Source of the DNA: JAFGSG01 sp964626055
GTDB taxonomy: Bacteria > Spirochaetota > UBA4802 > JAFGDQ01
Assembly (NCBI GenBank): GCA_964626055.1
Contig: CAZVDF010000001.1
Location: 101,017 to 165,016, forward strand
DNA: 64,000 nucleotides
Direction: 5' to 3'
In this document: positions 63,856 through 64,000 of the stretch, piece after piece
Position numbering within the stretch: the first letter of the stretch is position 1
Layout: each line of letters begins with the position of its first letter
Notes under the pieces: model-generated
The model's input: only the letters and a program-made list of their open reading frames with translations
Told to the model about the DNA's origin: nothing
The model's database searches: none
Program-made: the position numbers and the translations under genes

Positions 63856-64000
63856 TAGACGTCTCAAAATAATATTTTTTTTAATAAAGTGGGATATATT
63901 ACAAAATTTTCTCCGGAATCAGACCTTCCTGGATAGATAATAATGTATGGCTCATTCCGGAATTTTGGGAAAGGTGAATAAAAAAGAGAATATGTAATTG
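63856..64000. repeat. Palindromic intergenic repeat, copy A4 (right part cut or divergent)
   Basis: Starts directly after the plsC stop with GACGTCTCAAAATAAT. The left arm ATAAAGTGGGATATATTAC and the conserved block CTCCGGAATCAGACCTTCC match copies A1 and A3. The right half (from 63930) does not match and the window ends, so the copy may be partial. Confidence 0.55.

Noticed and set aside
12977..64000. Possible CRISPR array
   Set aside because: The repeats are few, far apart, palindromic and intergenic; there is no regular spacer unit and no cas gene.
1..64000. tRNA, rRNA and other standard RNA genes
   Set aside because: I looked in the intergenic gaps for T-arm and acceptor patterns and found none I could support by eye; a covariance-model scan would be decisive.

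Overview
The window reads as the chromosome of a free-living, motile, Gram-negative-type bacterium of low to moderate GC content. It encodes outer-membrane barrels, lipoproteins, DsbD, a Gram-negative-length YidC, a chemoreceptor and c-di-GMP enzymes. Several features (a stand-alone DbpA RNA-binding domain, a PHP-glycosyltransferase fusion, the gene mix) would fit Spirochaetota, but that placement is inference; there is no rRNA or tRNA here to settle it. Coding density is high and no phage, plasmid or CRISPR array is visible.

Layout. Positions 1-5.6 kb hold a truncated radical SAM gene, three small membrane proteins, a YhiN-type flavoprotein and YgiQ. Glycogen phosphorylase follows, then a structured leader and a YedE / TusA-like / DUF3343 selenium-sulfur cluster (8.3-10.5 kb). 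On the minus strand come an SDR oxidoreductase, the NAD salvage pair pncA-pncB, and the conserved rpmH-rnpA-yidD-yidC-khpB-mnmE block (13.9-18.8 kb). Next are a methyltransferase, the DbpA-domain protein, an atypical response regulator coupled to a GT4 glycosyltransferase, an outer-membrane barrel, a TPR protein with pyruvate phosphate dikinase, a rhomboid protease and DsbD.

The centre (30.5-42.9 kb) is a 13-gene phosphate locus on one strand: pstB, phoU, phoB, pstC, pstA, phoR, pstS, pstS, pstC, pstA, two unusual pstB-like genes and a second phoU. It duplicates most of the Pst system. A PiT permease (47.5 kb) and a third pstS with a porin (57.9-60 kb) extend the phosphate theme. Two candidate Pho boxes, each with four 6-mers at an exact 11-nt period beside a -10 element, lie before the first pstB and before the third pstS. 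The most striking detail is that the two adjacent PstB-like ATPases have complementary defects: one lacks the LSGGQ signature, the other lacks the Q-loop Gln and H-loop His. This is what an asymmetric ABC heterodimer with one working ATP site would look like.

The remainder holds a PHP-GT4 fusion overlapping a GH13 glucosidase, a STAS / metallo-beta-lactamase / 41-aa membrane-protein operon, a chemoreceptor, an EAL-CBS-GGDEF protein split by a frameshift at an 11-A run, an OlsB-like acyltransferase, an alpha/beta hydrolase, an MFS transporter, an M23-type peptidase, a second metallo-beta-lactamase protein and PlsC. Intergenic gaps carry several dispersed palindromic repeat families. One of them shows arm-to-arm covariation between copies; another occurs upstream of two different pstS genes; a GC-rich family is confined to gaps in the phosphate locus.
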